NCBI GenBank assembly: GCA_009885105.1
Contig: VFLI01000063.1
Span: 22,952-86,951, forward strand
DNA from: Spirochaetia bacterium
GTDB lineage: Bacteria; Spirochaetota; Leptospiria; Leptospirales; Leptonemataceae
Direction of reading: 5' to 3'
Length of the DNA: 64,000 nucleotides
Shown: positions 8,012 to 17,399 of the stretch, in pieces
Layout of the letters: every line of letters begins with the position of its first letter
How positions within the stretch are numbered: position 1 is the stretch's first letter
Notes under the pieces: model-generated
The model's database searches: none
What the model was told of the DNA's origin: nothing
Seen by the model: only the letters and a program-made list of their open reading frames with translations
Made by a program: the position numbers and the translations under genes

Positions 8012-9580
8012 TCAGAACTGAAAGTAAATAAACACAGCGCCGTCCGGGACTGCGAAAACAAGGATTGCCAGAAGCAGAGCAGAGAGCAGAATCGCAAGTT
8101 TGATCCGGCTGCTGTCTCCATAGAATTTTTCAATGGGATAGTACCGGAACGCATAATCATAGACAAAACAGACTGCCAGAATCGGCAGATACAGAACATA
8201 GACCGGCGCGGGGTAAGCAAAACCCGGCCCTCCGGAAAAAGCAAAACTGACCGCGCTCCAGTCTCCGGCATAAATCGGTGAAAATCCCGCGCCGAGCAGA
8301 TACCAGAGATCGTAAATCCCGAAAAGACGCCCCTGCATCTGCGTCGCGGCTGAGAGCGTTTCGCTGCGAAAATAGATCCAGCCGAACATCAGAAAAAAAA
8401 TCGTCAGGAATCGCGCAAAAATATTGTACGGAATCCCTCCCTTTGCATTCAGCCAGACGCTGAGCGATGTGCGAGAATAGAGATTGTGCGAAGTGAGCAT
8501 GACCCACTGCCAGATGCCGCTCAGCACAAAGGTATAACCGGCGCCGTGCCATAGACCGGCAAGAAACCAGACGATGAAAGAATTGAAGTAAGTCCGGTAC
8601 AGGCCCAGACGCGAGCCGCCCAGCGGGATGTAGACGTAGTCGCGAAACCAGGTTATCAGAGAAATGTGCCACCTGGCCCAGTGTTCCTGAATATTTTTGG
8701 CCGCCATGGGATGATCAAAATTCGTTTCGAATTCAAAACCGAACAGACGTCCGACTCCGCGCGCAATATCCGTGTAACCCGCGAAATCGAAATATATCTG
8801 AAAACCCCAGCCGACAGCGCCGATCCATATATCCAGAGGATGCAGAGAAGACTGCGATGCGAAAACTTGATTTACCATCGGGGCGATATTGTCCGACAGG
8901 ACGAGCTTCTGAAAATAACCGGTCAAAATCCGCGTCATTCCGACAATCATATCGTCGCGCTTAACAGAACGTCCCTCATCCATCTGCGAAAGGAATGTCG
9001 TGGAGCGCACGATCGGTCCGGCGACAAGCTGCGGATAGAACGCGACAAACAGAGCAAATTCAACGGGATTTTTTCGCGGCTTCTGCACGCGACGGTAGAC
9101 ATCGATCGTGTAGGAAATCGACTGAAACGTGTAAAATGAAATTCCGGCTGGAAGCAGAATCTGCAGCGAAACACCCGTCAGGCCGGACACGCCGAGGTCC
9201 CGGAATACATCCAGGGCGAAATTCGTGTATTTAAAAAAACCAAGCACGCCCAGATTCGCAGCCAGCGAGGCAATCAGCCAGCCCCGCCTTCCGAGCATCG
9301 TCAGAAACCATTTCGCGCGCGGCCGGCCTTTACCCGTATCAGCCCCGCCCGCGTCTGACATCTCAGCCGTCAGTTCATCCGATGCGCCCATTCCCAGAGC
9401 GGCGATATAATCGACCAGCGTCGTTACGATCAGGAGGGAAAGATAGAAGAGACTGAATACGCCGTAGAAGTAGTAAGAGGCGAGAAGCAGAAAGATTTTT
9501 TTTCGGCTGTCCTTTAATATACAGGCTCCGGCCAGAGTCACGATGAAAAAAAGAATAAAATGATACGAAGTGAAATTCAT
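8012..9580 (-). CDS. MBOAT-family O-acyltransferase, AlgI/PatA type
   Basis: 522 residues with many membrane segments, typical of AlgI. Family signatures are clear: PAGISFYTFQSISYTIDVYR near 144-163, FDFAGYTDIARG near 264-275, EHWARWHISL with H305, and the conserved catalytic His H345 in GLWHGAGYTF. A soluble insertion of about 25 residues, rich in Asp/Gly/Lys, follows residue 65. These proteins pass an acyl group across the inner membrane to an SGNH partner, here the next gene. The glycan substrate is not encoded in the window. Confidence 0.92.
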   Translation of the reverse strand: MNFTSYHFILFFIVTLAGACILKDSRKKIFLLLASYYFYGVFSLFYLSLLIVTTLVDYIAALGMGASDELTAEMSDAGGADTGKGRPRAKWFLTMLGRRGWLIASLAANLGVLGFFKYTNFALDVFRDLGVSGLTGVSLQILLPAGISFYTFQSISYTIDVYRRVQKPRKNPVEFALFVAFYPQLVAGPIVRSTTFLSQMDEGRSVKRDDMIVGMTRILTGYFQKLVLSDNIAPMVNQVFASQSSLHPLDIWIGAVGWGFQIYFDFAGYTDIARGVGRLFGFEFETNFDHPMAAKNIQEHWARWHISLITWFRDYVYIPLGGSRLGLYRTYFNSFIVWFLAGLWHGAGYTFVLSGIWQWVMLTSHNLYSRTSLSVWLNAKGGIPYNIFARFLTIFFLMFGWIYFRSETLSAATQMQGRLFGIYDLWYLLGAGFSPIYAGDWSAVSFAFSGGPGFAYPAPVYVLYLPILAVCFVYDYAFRYYPIEKFYGDSSRIKLAILLSALLLAILVFAVPDGAVFIYFQF

Positions 9581-9750
9581 TTGTTATATTTAATAATATA
9601 CTGAATCATATACTCAATACTGTGTTCCATTATATTCGGCAGGATATTCACAACTGCCGGATCAATCTTCAGGCATAATGAATATCCTGTCCATTCTGTT
9701 ATTTTTTCCTCGACAATGAAACATGCCGGCCGGAGTTATTTCAATCGATC
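9581..9750. promoter_or_regulatory. Divergent intergenic region, MBOAT / SH3-like gene
   Basis: 170 bp, AT-rich, with repeated TATACT/ATACTC words around 9596-9620 and two GGATATTCA/GAATATCC words at 9641-9650 and 9679-9688 that form an imperfect dyad. Both flanking genes start here, so promoters are expected; none can be assigned with confidence. Confidence 0.3.
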
Positions 9751-10557
9751 ATGCCGCATCACAAAAACTCTTCCCGTTATAGTTTTTCCATTATTCTTTT
9801 TCTCGCCGTCTGCTTTTTTACATGTATGTCCGCTCCCCGCTGGACGCTTGCCGCGGCCAAAACTCCCTATTATTCTTCGCCGCTGGATCAGCCTGTGACG
9901 GACAGAAAACCGGTCGGCGAGCTCAATCTCGGAGACGAAGTCGAAGCGCTGGAGTTTCGCCGCGAAAACGGCGGATGGCTGCATTTCAGAAAAAACGGCC
10001 TGTCCGGCTGGATTGCTTCTTCGCAGGCTGTGCTGTCGGATGAGTTTCGAAAAAAAATCACAGGCGGCCTGCCCTGGAAAGAGAGCTGCCTTCTTCTCAA
10101 ACCGGAAAATTTTCCCAGAAACCTGGATTATTTCCCGGCTGATTTTCGATCCGGTTTTATCGGCATGCCCGGTGGCGATTTCAGGCTTGAATTTCACCGA
10201 GACGGCAGTTTTATTCTGCGGACAGGACAGACCGGCAACCGGCAAAGCTGGGAAGGACACTGGGAAATTCAGCAGAGCCGTCTTATGATCGATCTTGTGG
10301 AAACCGTGGATTTCTGTCCGCCAAATTCCCCGGCATCCTGTCACAGAGCTGCCCTGCAGGCATATGGCAAAACATCGGCAACGTTCGAAATTGAAATGGA
10401 ACTTGTTCTCAACGCTCAAAATACCTTCAACGGTCAGCTGCAGGTCCGGGATCTGCTGGTGATGCCAGGAAAACGAGCCTGGGACCCGGCCGCCGGGCTC
10501 GATCTGACAGAGAAATTTTCTCGAGACATGGGCTGTATGCACCCGTTGGTGGAGTGA
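9751..10557 (+). CDS. Exported SH3-like domain protein
   Basis: 268 residues. A long leader (hydrophobic residues about 12-27) precedes a bacterial SH3-like domain at about 37-95 (YYSSPLDQPVTDRKPVG, then LNLGDEVEALE and GWLHFRKNGLSGWIAS), the type that in other proteins binds peptidoglycan or metals. The remainder (about 130-250) is an uncharacterised beta-rich region with a lipocalin-like WEGHWEIQQSRLMIDL stretch. FFTCMSA near residue 22 could be a lipobox, but SPase I cleavage after ALAAA is also possible. Function unknown. Confidence 0.72.
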   Translation: MPHHKNSSRYSFSIILFLAVCFFTCMSAPRWTLAAAKTPYYSSPLDQPVTDRKPVGELNLGDEVEALEFRRENGGWLHFRKNGLSGWIASSQAVLSDEFRKKITGGLPWKESCLLLKPENFPRNLDYFPADFRSGFIGMPGGDFRLEFHRDGSFILRTGQTGNRQSWEGHWEIQQSRLMIDLVETVDFCPPNSPASCHRAALQAYGKTSATFEIEMELVLNAQNTFNGQLQVRDLLVMPGKRAWDPAAGLDLTEKFSRDMGCMHPLVE

Positions 10558-10953
10558 TGGCGGGAGCTCGATTGGGAAACGTGAATGACATTCTGAGACA
10601 CCGTTTTTCCAGATATTTGGATTCGTATGCACCATTCATGTGCTTATAAGCAAGAAATACATGCCTAACTTTAGTCCGACACGAAATAATTACAAAACAG
10701 TGCATGAAATAAGTTGACTTAAATCCCTAACGCTGTTAAGTTTTTCCTGTTATTTCAGCGAAAAAAGGTGATTGTTGTATGTTTATTTCAATATTTCTAA
10801 GCCAACAAGCGAATTTTTTTCATTTTTCACCCATTTCAACTCTTTCTCTTTCATACTGGCATGAATTATGCAATAAACACTGTTAAGACAATCGCAATAG
10901 GGCGAACTCAAATAGAATTTGTTCTATATAAGAATCAAAAGAGGAACAGCGAA
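10558..10953. other. 396-bp non-coding region upstream of lipase
   Basis: No supported gene. A potential reading frame opens at 10861, but codons before 10954 do not look like protein, and the signal peptide starts at 10954. TTGACT at 10714 and the TATATAAG at 10925-10932 just before the ribosome site are possible promoter elements for the lipase, without good spacing to one another. No repeat of the CACGCAGAG family is present here. Confidence 0.4.
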
Positions 10954-12054
10954 ATGAAAAAACTACTTATAGCAAGCTGCATGGCAGCTTCCTTACTGAT
11001 CAGCTCTTCAGTTTTTGCCGGCGCGGCAAAGACCACCTACCCAATCGTGTATGCGCACGGCATGGGCGGTTTTGACAATCTTCTCGGACTCAACTACTGG
11101 GGAGACGATTACGGTGTATTCGTCGGAGATGCATGCGACGAATTTCTTGAAATCACCTGCAACAGCAATATAAGCTCAAGTCAGAAGTCGTATGCGGCTC
11201 AGGTTCAGGCCTTCCAGTCTTCGGAAGTGCGCGGACTCGACCTTGCCAACGACACGGAAAGCTTCATGGCTCTCACGGGCGCAACCCGGGTGAATCTAGT
11301 CGGTCATTCTCAGGGAACGATCGATGTGAGAAAAGCAGCTTATGTCCTCAAGCAGAGAAAAGGCTACGCAGTGGTTCGTGTTCTTGTTTCGATTTCCGGA
11401 CCGCACCGCGGATCGCCAATCGCCAAGTACATGCTCGATCTGAGCCCGGGCATCATCAGCGTGATCGACGCTCTGGCCCGTATGTATGGAAATATCATCT
11501 ATCAGGCCGGCAATGACGGCTATGCGGCTGCAAAGCAGTTCGTCTATAACGACTGGAGCGCCACAGACGGAAAAACAACAGGTATGAAAGCTTTCAATGT
11601 TCTGTATCCAAACAGCTCGGCGGTGGTATACAGATATGTTTCTCTCATCACTGCGCAGGAAGGCCTCTCGGTGAATCCGGCCATGTGGATCACAAAGTCT
11701 CTCTACAACATTGACGGAGACGGATACTGCGTCGACGATTGCGACAATGACGGCGCCGGCGGCAAGGGCGATGGAAATCGTTCCAACACCGATGACGACG
11801 GTCTGGTCGGCATCAACTCGCAGCAGCTGGGATGGAGACTTCAGTACAACGAATGCTTCCTCTGCTTCGATTCCATCACAACAAACACATCGCTCGGCGA
11901 AGCTTCGGCCAACAATCCGACTTCGGCGCAGATGACTTCAAAAGCTTCTGTTATCCAGCAGGACCATTTCGACGTGGTGGGCGCTCCGCCTGATACTTTC
12001 AACGAAATGGAATTCTACGGAGCCCTTACGGATTATATAGCCTATTACGATTGA
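10954..12054 (+). CDS. Secreted triacylglycerol lipase, subfamily I-like
   Basis: 366 residues from ATG 10954 (GAGGAAC eight bases upstream). A Sec signal peptide (MKKLLIASCMAAS...VFAGA) is followed by YPIVYAHGMGGFD (oxyanion), nucleophile elbow GHSQG with S119, and a C-terminal QQDHFDVVG giving the catalytic His. An acidic stretch (DGDGYCVDDCDNDGAGGKGD) near 250-270 resembles a calcium-binding loop, as in Burkholderia/Pseudomonas lipases. Two Cys pairs suggest disulfides. No foldase (lif) gene is adjacent, so folding differs from the I.1/I.2 lipases. It is monocistronic, with a strong terminator 37 nt after the stop. Confidence 0.87.
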   Translation: MKKLLIASCMAASLLISSSVFAGAAKTTYPIVYAHGMGGFDNLLGLNYWGDDYGVFVGDACDEFLEITCNSNISSSQKSYAAQVQAFQSSEVRGLDLANDTESFMALTGATRVNLVGHSQGTIDVRKAAYVLKQRKGYAVVRVLVSISGPHRGSPIAKYMLDLSPGIISVIDALARMYGNIIYQAGNDGYAAAKQFVYNDWSATDGKTTGMKAFNVLYPNSSAVVYRYVSLITAQEGLSVNPAMWITKSLYNIDGDGYCVDDCDNDGAGGKGDGNRSNTDDDGLVGINSQQLGWRLQYNECFLCFDSITTNTSLGEASANNPTSAQMTSKASVIQQDHFDVVGAPPDTFNEMEFYGALTDYIAYYD

Positions 12055-12090
12055 TCGAACCCATGGATTGAAAGGATCGGGGGATCCGCG

Positions 12091-12120
12091 GAGCCGGCCG
12101 AAACGCCGGCTCTTTTTTTT
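12091..12120 (+). terminator. Rho-independent terminator of the lipase gene
   Basis: Perfect 8-bp stem GAGCCGGC (12091-12098) / GCCGGCTC (12105-12112), six-base loop CGAAAC, then eight Ts to 12120. Confidence 0.95.
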
Positions 12121-12140
12121 GCGAAGATGAAGAAAAGAAT

Positions 12141-12260
12141 TTCTCACGCAGAGACGCAGAGAAAGAGAAGAAGGCATCAACCTGGTGAATCATCGTTCCG
12201 GGACGCTTTTCCGCGGCCTGAAATATTTTCCCCCTTTGCGCCTTTGCGGCTCTGTGCAGC
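12141..12260. repeat. CACGCAGAG-family palindromic repeat, copy 1
   Basis: Begins with CTCACGCAGAGACGCAGAG and ends with TTTGCGGCTCTGTGC, an imperfect inverted repeat about 120 bp long. The centre CGTTCCGGGACGCTTTTCCGC is almost identical to the centre of the copy at 39845-39988, so these are dispersed copies of one element rather than chance palindromes. It contains chance reading frames that are not genes. Confidence 0.8.
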
Positions 12261-12276
12261 GTCGCCATTTTGGCTC

Positions 12277-13059
12277 TCACCGCTTTCGGCGCGGCATGCT
12301 TTTCTGTATCAATCGGGCCATCAGTCGGGAGCGAAACGAGCGGGTGAGAAACAGCCGGCCCGCGTGATAGTAAATTTTATTGACAATGCCCGTCGTATGA
12401 AAAAGCTTTTTGCCCAGTTTGTGCAGTCCCTGCCTTGCGATGATATCCGGGTCCAGCGCGCCCGTGCCGTCTTTTTTCCCCGGCCTGTTGATGAATCCAG
12501 GAGTCAGGCTCAGAACATCGATGCCCAGGGGAGATAGTTCAATGCGCAGCCCCTCGGCCAGCTCCATATCATACGCTTTTGTGGCTGAGTAGTTCGACAT
12601 AAAAGGCACCGCGCCGAATGCCTGCATGGAAGAAACAAAGATTATGCCGGATTTCTTGCGCTTCTGAAAACGGCCTGTAAAGCGATGCGTGAGTTCAAGA
12701 GGCGCTAAACAGTTCAGCCGGACAGTCTGCAGGAGTTCCGAAAGTTCCAGTTTTTCAAAATAACCTTTGGGAAAAATTCCGGCATTGTTGATCAGAAGAC
12801 CCACATCGATATCAGCGCAGGCCTGGAACAGCTTTTCGGCCGAATCGGGCAGAGCCAGGTCCAGCGCTTCCGTCCGAATCTGCACGGGCGACTTATCTGA
12901 CAGTTCCTGTTTCAATTCCTGAAGTTTCTCCGCGCTGCGAGAAACCATGACTATGTTGAAGCCCAGCTGTGAAAGCTCCAGGCAGAATGCCCGGCCCAGA
13001 CCGCGGCTGGCGCCGGTCACGAGCGCCCAGGGACCATATTTCTCAATCATATTATTCAT
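12277..13059 (-). CDS. Short-chain dehydrogenase
   Basis: 260 residues from ATG 13057-13059 (MNNMIEKYGPWALVTGASRG). TGASRGLG, LLINNAGIF and Y-x-x-x-K in NYSATKAYD (with preceding SSMQAFG) define a classical SDR of the DltE/KR type. The C-terminus (LMARLIQKSMPRRKR) is basic. A longer frame to 13125 adds residues encoded by the dyad-rich intergenic DNA and is not favoured. Divergent from the NnrS-like gene; the substrate is unknown. Confidence 0.85.
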   Translation of the reverse strand: MNNMIEKYGPWALVTGASRGLGRAFCLELSQLGFNIVMVSRSAEKLQELKQELSDKSPVQIRTEALDLALPDSAEKLFQACADIDVGLLINNAGIFPKGYFEKLELSELLQTVRLNCLAPLELTHRFTGRFQKRKKSGIIFVSSMQAFGAVPFMSNYSATKAYDMELAEGLRIELSPLGIDVLSLTPGFINRPGKKDGTGALDPDIIARQGLHKLGKKLFHTTGIVNKIYYHAGRLFLTRSFRSRLMARLIQKSMPRRKR

Positions 13060-13063
13060 GCCT

Positions 13064-13081
13064 GGACAGACCAGCCTGTCC
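13064..13081. promoter_or_regulatory. Dyad in divergent SDR/NnrS intergenic
   Basis: GGACAG-ACCAGC-CTGTCC, a perfect 6-bp inverted repeat, with a further GACAGG at 13095-13100, all within the 65-bp gap between divergent starts (13059 and 13125). The position suits an operator controlling one or both genes; this is inference from placement only. Confidence 0.4.
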
Positions 13082-13124
13082 TCGTACCTTCCTTGACAGG
13101 TCAGCCCTATGCGAAAATTCGTCA

Positions 13125-14315
13125 ATGAACTTTATGCAGAACAACCAACAGCCCGTCGAGGCCTACCGTCTATTTTTTCCTCTGGGATTGATCGGCGGGT
13201 GCCTGTCCACCGCCCTCTGGATTTTTGCCCTGTTTGTGCAGAAGGGCTGGATGCAGAGCGGAAGTGTGCTCAATGGATACCCGGCAGCAATCCATTCGGA
13301 ACAGATTGTTTCTCTCTTCTTTCTGCCGATCATCACCGGTTTTCTATTCACCGGGCTTCCCCGCTTCACGGGCACTCCTCTTCCTTCTCTGCAGTTTCTG
13401 TCCGCTTTTTTTGCGGCAGCTGTTTTGATATTTCCCCTGTCGTATCTTCACAACAGGCTGCCCCTGCGCGCACTGTGCATGGCTTTCACTCTGGCTCTGA
13501 CCGCATTCTCCATCATCCGAATTCGAACCGCGAACTGGCAGCCGCGGCATCTGTGGCTGGTTATTGTGGGACTGGCCCTTGGCAGCACGGGTTACCTGTT
13601 CATGCTGATTTCTGATATGACGAATCAAACAGGCTACTTCCGGGCCGGCAGGTTGATGTTGTATTACGGCATGATGCCGGGACTGATATTTGGAATTGGA
13701 AGCCGTCTGATCGTGCCGCTGGTGGCGGAAGACAATACCAGGATGCTGTGGAAGCAGAAGGCCGAATCCATTCCATCGACAAAGATGCAGATTCTTTCTG
13801 CGCTGTTTTTGAGCTCCTTTCTGCTGGATACGGTGAAAGAACTTATTCCGGGCTCTCTGCACGGTCTGCCGATTCCGGCGGTTCTACGATTTATATTTTT
13901 CGCTTTCTGGCTGATATCCTATTTTCACATTATGGAATTCAAGAAATTCGGCGGTCCGCTGCGCACAGGGATTCTGGTGTCCTGCTGGTTTTTTCTGGCG
14001 GGCAGTCTCTTGACTGCAGCTTTCCCGGCAGCCGCGCCGCATTTCGGGCATGTCTATTTTGTGGGCGGAATCAGTCTTCTGGTAATTCTTGTGATGGTGC
14101 GGGTGACTCTTTCGCATTCCGGGCAGGAACTGCTTCCGGAAAGAAAATCAATCGCCCTCTGGATCATACTGATTTGTTTTATTGGCGCCGCGCTGACCCG
14201 CGCCACAGCCCATCTGATGCCGACGATTTTCTACACGCATCTGGCCTACGCTTCGTTTCTTTATATTACAGCGCTGTGCCTATGGTTTGGCCGGTTCGGC
14301 AGATTCTTTTTGTAA
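13125..14315 (+). CDS. NnrS-family multi-pass membrane protein
   Basis: 396 residues, about 12 hydrophobic segments. It matches the NnrS family (heme/copper-linked membrane proteins tied to nitric-oxide stress): HSEQIVSLFFLPIITGFLFTG near 49-69 and YYGMMPGLIFGIGSRLIVPL near 179-198 are typical. Start ATG 13125 (MNFMQNN) is chosen because codons upstream run through the divergent promoter region. The following gene is a heme A synthase, supporting a heme/respiration context. Confidence 0.82.
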   Translation: MNFMQNNQQPVEAYRLFFPLGLIGGCLSTALWIFALFVQKGWMQSGSVLNGYPAAIHSEQIVSLFFLPIITGFLFTGLPRFTGTPLPSLQFLSAFFAAAVLIFPLSYLHNRLPLRALCMAFTLALTAFSIIRIRTANWQPRHLWLVIVGLALGSTGYLFMLISDMTNQTGYFRAGRLMLYYGMMPGLIFGIGSRLIVPLVAEDNTRMLWKQKAESIPSTKMQILSALFLSSFLLDTVKELIPGSLHGLPIPAVLRFIFFAFWLISYFHIMEFKKFGGPLRTGILVSCWFFLAGSLLTAAFPAAAPHFGHVYFVGGISLLVILVMVRVTLSHSGQELLPERKSIALWIILICFIGAALTRATAHLMPTIFYTHLAYASFLYITALCLWFGRFGRFFL

Positions 14316-14334
14316 AACTCCCAGGCTAAAAAAA

Positions 14335-15312
14335 ATGAATTCACATATTTCAGAAAACGAAGCCAGCCTGCTAAAAAAATTCGCTCTTTACTCGCTGTTA
14401 CTGTGCCTCTACACGTATGGAATCATGGTGATCGGTCCTCTGGTTCGCGCCGAGAATGCGGGACTGGCCTGCCCGGACTGGCCGCTCTGTCAGGGGCATG
14501 TGATCCCTCCCCTGGAATACAGAGTTTATCTTGAATTCATTCACAGAGTCGTCGCCGGAATTGGAGGCCTTCTGTTCCTGGGCTGGGCCGCTGCCGTTCT
14601 GTATTATCCGGCGCTGCGAAAACGGTTTGTCGTCTCAGCGGGAGCCGCCGTCCTGCTTCTGACAACGCAGATACTTCTGGGAATGTTCACAATTACAAAA
14701 CTGCTGGACCCTTACATCGTAAAATCGCACCTGCTCACCGCGGTTCTCTATCTCTCTGTTCTTGTGTCTGTCTGGATACGATCTTCCCGGATGTCAGATG
14801 AAAACGAGCCGGACGCTCGCGGAGCATCTTCAAGAGCGGGTGTTTCATCCGTGCTTGGATTTACAATTCTGGTATTCATTCAGCTGTTTCTGGGCGGCCG
14901 GGTCAGCACAACATATTCCGGGCTGGCCTGCAGTGAATTTCCTTCCTGTTATTCGGAAACAGTGTACTCGCCGGACGGAACTAAGGAGTTCGTGCATGTC
15001 TATTTTCCAGCGCTGGAAGGTCCGATCGAAAGGCATATGACTCACCGTTACATGGCTTATTCCCTGGCTGTATTTGCGTTTCTTCTGATATTTCTGGCAG
15101 AAAAGAATTCCTGGCCGCCCAGGCAGACCAAAAGAATCCGGTTCATACTGATTCTGGTTCTGATCCAGATACTTCTGGGCGGAGCCAATGTGCTGTTCCG
15201 GATACCGGTGATCGTGACTGTCCTGCACTCGGCCTTTGCCATCGCTCTGTACATCACCGCCTTCACAACCTGGTTTGAACTGCGCAGCCTGCAGAGCAGG
15301 ACAACGGAATAA
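14335..15312 (+). CDS. ctaA: Heme A synthase, CtaA/Cox15 type
   Basis: 325 residues with eight predicted membrane segments. The first half has the heme-ligand helices (FIHRVVAGIGG) and the loop GLACPDWPLCQGH, and the second repeats the plan (YSGLACSEFPSCY, MTHRYMAYSLAV), as in CtaA and Cox15 proteins that oxidise heme O to heme A for aa3-type oxidases. Paired Cys in each extracellular loop are conserved. Start ATG 14335 is 19 nt after the NnrS stop; a longer frame overlapping NnrS is less likely. Implies aerobic respiration with cytochrome oxidase. Confidence 0.92.
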   Translation: MNSHISENEASLLKKFALYSLLLCLYTYGIMVIGPLVRAENAGLACPDWPLCQGHVIPPLEYRVYLEFIHRVVAGIGGLLFLGWAAAVLYYPALRKRFVVSAGAAVLLLTTQILLGMFTITKLLDPYIVKSHLLTAVLYLSVLVSVWIRSSRMSDENEPDARGASSRAGVSSVLGFTILVFIQLFLGGRVSTTYSGLACSEFPSCYSETVYSPDGTKEFVHVYFPALEGPIERHMTHRYMAYSLAVFAFLLIFLAEKNSWPPRQTKRIRFILILVLIQILLGGANVLFRIPVIVTVLHSAFAIALYITAFTTWFELRSLQSRTTE

Positions 15313-15433
15313 ACCGGCTGCCCCGAATTATTCACGAGGAAATTTATCCCGGCTTTTCTTATGGACGATTCCCCCTGGGATTGATATTCTGGCTTCAAGA
15401 GTACAAGCATCTACGCAGAGAATTGGATCAGAT

Positions 15434-17329
15434 ATGCCGGATGGGCCAGACCAAAAAGCCGCTTCAGTTGAACAAAAAAACATCCCGTCCAGGGTCCTTG
15501 AAGAAAAACGAGTTCGAGAGGCCATAATTCGATTCTGCGGCGATTCCGGGGACGGCATGCAGCTCACCGGAACACAATTCACAACAACAACGGGCGTGGC
15601 CGGAAATGATCTGATGACCTTCCCTGACTACCCGGCGGAAATCAGGGCGCCGCAGGGCACTCTGAGCGGCGTATCCGGATTTCAGGTGCATTTTGCAGCG
15701 GCGGACATATACACACCAGGAGACCAGGTGGATGTTCTTGTCGCCATGAATCCGGCGGCGCTGAAGACAAATCTTAAGGATCTGAAGGCAGGCGGCATTC
15801 TCATTCTCAATACGGATGCCTTCGATGAAAAAAATCTAGCAAGAGTCCACTACGACAAGAATCCTCTCGATGACAGCGGTCTCAAAGAAAAATACAATGT
15901 AATACCGGTTCAGATCACAAAGCTCACACGGCTGACCGTGGAGGGACTGGATCTTCCGCAGAATGTCGTGGATCGATCCAAAAACTTTTTTGCCCTGGGA
16001 ATCGCCTACTGGCTCTTTCATCGAGATCCTGCCACAACGCTGCGCTGGCTGGAAGACAAGTTTTCCGGCAAAGAAAAGCTGATGCAGGCCAACCAGCGGG
16101 CCTTAAAAGCGGGGTTCAATTTTGCAGAAACATGCGAGCTTTTCGCCGAGCGTTATGAAATAGATTCGGCAAAATTCAAATCCGGCACATACCGCAACAT
16201 CACGGGCAATTCCGCCATGGCGATAGGACTGGTCACAGCCTCAAAACTGGCGGATCTTCCGATGATGCTGGGCAGTTACCCCATCACGCCTGCCTCTGAT
16301 ATTCTTCACGAACTTGCTCGCTATAAAAATTACGGCGTTAAAACCTTCCAGGCGGAAGATGAAATTGCCGCCATCGGCTCAGCGCTGGGCGCCTCTTACG
16401 GAGGCAGCATCGGCGTGACGACGTCTTCCGGTCCGGGCATCGCGCTGAAGTCGGAAATGATGAATCTTGCCGTATCCGTGGAACTGCCTCTTGTGATTGT
16501 GAATGTCCAGCGAGGCGGTCCTTCCACAGGTCTTCCAACCAAGACAGAACAGGCAGATCTCTTACAGGTAATGTTCGGCAGAAACGGCGAAAGCCCGATT
16601 CCGATCATATCGGCCAGCAATCCTGCAGACTGTTTTGATGTGGCCGTGGAAGCGGTGCGGATCGCTTTGAAATTTATGACGCCGGTGGTGGTGCTGTCTG
16701 ACGGATATATCGCCAACGGCTCAGAACCCTGGCTTCTGCCGAAAATTGAAGAGCTGCCAAAAATCGAGAATAATATCGTCAAAGACTCGGATTTGCCGGA
16801 TTTTCAGGTATTTCGGCGCAAACCGGACACTCTCGGAAGACTCTGGCCCATTCCCGGCAAACCGGGCTTTGAACATCGAATCGGCGGGCTGGAAAAAGAC
16901 GCGCTGACCGGGCATATCAGCTACGATCCCGAGAATCACGAAATCATGACCCACACCAGAGCAAAAAAGATAGCCAATATTGCTAACTTTGTTCCGGAGC
17001 AGAGCGTTTTTGGAGATGAAAAGGGAGAACTGCTGATTCTCAGCTGGGGGTCCACATTCGGTTCTGTGCGATCCGCCGTGGAGCAGCTCCACGCTGAGGG
17101 AAAAAAAGTTTCTCACGCTCACCTTCGATATCTCAATCCTTTCCCCCGGAATCTGGAAAAACTGCTGACCAATTTCAAGAAAGTTCTGATCCCGGAAATC
17201 AATCTGGGACAGCTGGCTCTGTTGATCCAGGGTCGGTTTTTGAAGCCTGTGATCTCTCTGAATAAGGTTCAGGGAAAACCGTTCCTGATTTCAGAAATAA
17301 GAAGCAAGATACTGGAATGCTTGAACTAG
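15434..17329 (+). CDS. korA: 2-oxoacid:ferredoxin oxidoreductase, fused gamma-alpha subunit (KorA)
   Basis: 631 residues from ATG 15434. An N-terminal gamma domain (IIRFCGDSGDGMQLTG near 31-46, FPDYPAEIRAPQG) is fused to the alpha pyrimidine-binding domain (GNSAMAIG, SYPITPASDILHEL near 280, QAEDEIAAIGSALGASY, RGGPSTGLPTKTEQADL) and domain II. This architecture is that of 2-oxoglutarate:ferredoxin oxidoreductases, which convert 2-oxoglutarate to succinyl-CoA in the TCA cycle of bacteria lacking the dehydrogenase complex. The beta subunit follows 70 nt downstream. The first ~20 residues are not conserved and the start is approximate. Confidence 0.9.
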   Translation: MPDGPDQKAASVEQKNIPSRVLEEKRVREAIIRFCGDSGDGMQLTGTQFTTTTGVAGNDLMTFPDYPAEIRAPQGTLSGVSGFQVHFAAADIYTPGDQVDVLVAMNPAALKTNLKDLKAGGILILNTDAFDEKNLARVHYDKNPLDDSGLKEKYNVIPVQITKLTRLTVEGLDLPQNVVDRSKNFFALGIAYWLFHRDPATTLRWLEDKFSGKEKLMQANQRALKAGFNFAETCELFAERYEIDSAKFKSGTYRNITGNSAMAIGLVTASKLADLPMMLGSYPITPASDILHELARYKNYGVKTFQAEDEIAAIGSALGASYGGSIGVTTSSGPGIALKSEMMNLAVSVELPLVIVNVQRGGPSTGLPTKTEQADLLQVMFGRNGESPIPIISASNPADCFDVAVEAVRIALKFMTPVVVLSDGYIANGSEPWLLPKIEELPKIENNIVKDSDLPDFQVFRRKPDTLGRLWPIPGKPGFEHRIGGLEKDALTGHISYDPENHEIMTHTRAKKIANIANFVPEQSVFGDEKGELLILSWGSTFGSVRSAVEQLHAEGKKVSHAHLRYLNPFPRNLEKLLTNFKKVLIPEINLGQLALLIQGRFLKPVISLNKVQGKPFLISEIRSKILECLN

Positions 17330-17340
17330 CCAAGAAAATG

Positions 17341-17373
17341 AACCGCTAATGAACGCCAATGGACGCGAATCAG
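17341..17373. repeat. Dispersed AACCGCTAATGAACGCCAATG repeat, partial
   Basis: AACCGCTAATGAACGCC followed by AATGGACGCGAATCAG. I recognise this word from intergenic repeats of many environmental genomes; only one copy is in the window. It separates korA and korB, so the two may still share a transcript. Confidence 0.45.
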
Positions 17374-17399
17374 GAAAAAATATCAGCATTGATTGACTT

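Noticed and set aside
12127..12537. 136-codon plus-strand frame starting in the repeat
   Set aside because: The first half translates the palindromic repeat and the second half is antisense to the SDR gene; no ribosome site.
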